From UBA1081 sp045639185 (GTDB taxonomy: Bacteria; Bacillota; Clostridia; Oscillospirales; Acutalibacteraceae): a stretch of 14,973 nt of DNA. The position numbers and the translations under genes are program-made. The notes under the pieces are model-generated. The model made no database searches. It saw nothing but the letters and a program-made list of their open reading frames with translations, and had not been told where the DNA came from. Positions 14,561 through 14,973 of this stretch are shown piece after piece. The stretch spans positions 1-14,973 of the forward strand of contig JAZUCO010000075.1 in assembly GCA_045639185.1 (NCBI GenBank), read 5' to 3'. Each line of letters begins with the position of its first letter. Position 1 is the first letter of the stretch.

Positions 14561-14589
14561 ATGAATGTTTTGTGTTGGTCAGAATTTCA

Positions 14590-14619
14590 TAAAAAAAAGC
14601 CCCGAAAATCTTCGGGACT
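14590..14619 (-). terminator. Intrinsic terminator of the beta-helix gene
   Basis: On minus, AGTCCCGAA pairs with TTCGGGGCT (one U-G pair) around loop GATT, followed by eight T. It starts about ten bases after the stop of the partial gene and separates it from the redox operon. Confidence 0.88.
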
Positions 14620-14627
14620 TTTTGTTA

Positions 14628-14973
14628 TCAGAATTTAGTGAGTGTACCTGCATCGTATTCAAATGGTACAAAACCTGCTTTTAATGCGGGGCTGTTTTCT
14701 GCGAGAGTGAAATCTCTGTTTGCTGCATCCTTGAAGAGGGGATCTTCATAAACAGCGTTGTTGTAGTAGCCTCTTGCTGTCATTACAACAAGTGTATGTC
14801 TGCCGATAAGTTTTGTTGAGTCGCCCGAGTAGACGTTTCCGCCGTTTGTGTAATCCCAATAGAGATTACTGTCGTCAACAAACCAGTTTTTCTTTACGGA
14901 ATTTTTATACATTACCGTGTTGTCACCCACAAGAATATTGTTTGTGAGTGTGAGAGAATTGTGGTCTTCATTT
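14628..14973 (-). CDS. Right-handed parallel beta-helix protein, C-terminal fragment
   Basis: Only the last 114 codons or so are inside the window; the frame is open to the right edge and the start is not seen. The visible part has beta-helix rungs such as NSLTLTNNILVGDN and VMYKNSVKKNWFVDDSN, then a typical end of secreted beta-helix proteins: EDPLFKDAANRDFTLAENSP and ALKAGF. This ending is widespread in pectate-lyase-like and other polysaccharide-active or adhesive proteins of the fold. No dockerin or membrane anchor follows at the C-terminus, so any signal peptide, catalytic or anchor part must lie outside. The GTG at 14930 is an internal codon, not a start. The fold is fairly sure; activity cannot be judged from this fragment. 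Confidence 0.75.
   Translation of the reverse strand, partial: NEDHNSLTLTNNILVGDNTVMYKNSVKKNWFVDDSNLYWDYTNGGNVYSGDSTKLIGRHTLVVMTARGYYNNAVYEDPLFKDAANRDFTLAENSPALKAGFVPFEYDAGTLTKF

Noticed and set aside
14628..14930. Complete 100-residue protein starting at GTG 14930
   Set aside because: The frame stays open to the right edge with beta-helix-like sequence, and no ribosome binding site precedes 14930. It is a fragment of a longer gene.
1..14973. Mobile elements, CRISPR arrays or phage genes
   Set aside because: No transposase, integrase, regular direct repeats with spacers, or phage structural proteins were seen on either strand.

Overview
The window looks like a chromosomal segment of an anaerobic, low-GC Gram-positive bacterium of the class Clostridia, probably a Ruminococcus-like member of the Oscillospiraceae. 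The reasons are: AGGAGG-type ribosome binding sites before almost every gene; TTGACA/TATAAT-like promoters; a clostridial class A penicillin-binding protein; two secreted proteins ending in dockerin modules; choline-binding-like cell-wall repeats; and oxygen-sensitive [4Fe-4S] oxidoreductases. The genus assignment is inference. No phage, IS element, CRISPR array, rRNA or integrase was seen.

Layout, left to right. (1) 1-1807, minus: a type IIA topoisomerase B subunit of an unusual subfamily, cut by the left edge. (2) 1808-2033: divergent promoters. (3) 2034-2428, plus: secG, then tRNA-Lys(TTT) and a terminator, probably one transcript. (4) 2515-6036, plus: a three-gene operon with its own promoter, made of a small SH3b membrane protein, a class A PBP and ruvX. 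It ends in a terminator that also serves the convergent gene. (5) 6063-6926, minus: a secreted dockerin protein with X2-like modules. (6) 7092-7928, plus: yebC with a strong promoter and its own terminator. (7) 7962-10532, plus: a large secreted protein combining a phosphodiester glycosidase (NAGPA-type) domain, cell-wall-binding repeats, CxxC repeats and a dockerin. A shared hairpin terminator follows. (8) 10581-14504, minus: an operon transcribed leftward in the order two-domain iron-sulfur flavoprotein, ferredoxin-fused aldo/keto reductase, GPH-type sugar symporter. It has a near-consensus promoter with a 15-bp palindrome over the -10 box. (9) 14628-14973, minus: the C-terminal end of a right-handed beta-helix protein, cut by the right edge.

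How the genes work together. The left half is mostly core functions: DNA topology, protein secretion, translation, peptidoglycan synthesis and Holliday junction or RNA processing. The right half is more accessory and points to life on carbohydrates: two dockerin proteins that could attach to cohesin scaffolds, a beta-helix protein of the pectinase-like fold, and an operon that could import a glycoside or uronide-type compound by cation symport and act on it with a low-potential reductase pair. That operon is the best candidate here for something not well described. No stretch of 300 bases lacks a gene; the longest gaps (1808-2033, 2383-2582, 6927-7153) hold promoters, a terminator and AT-rich sequence.
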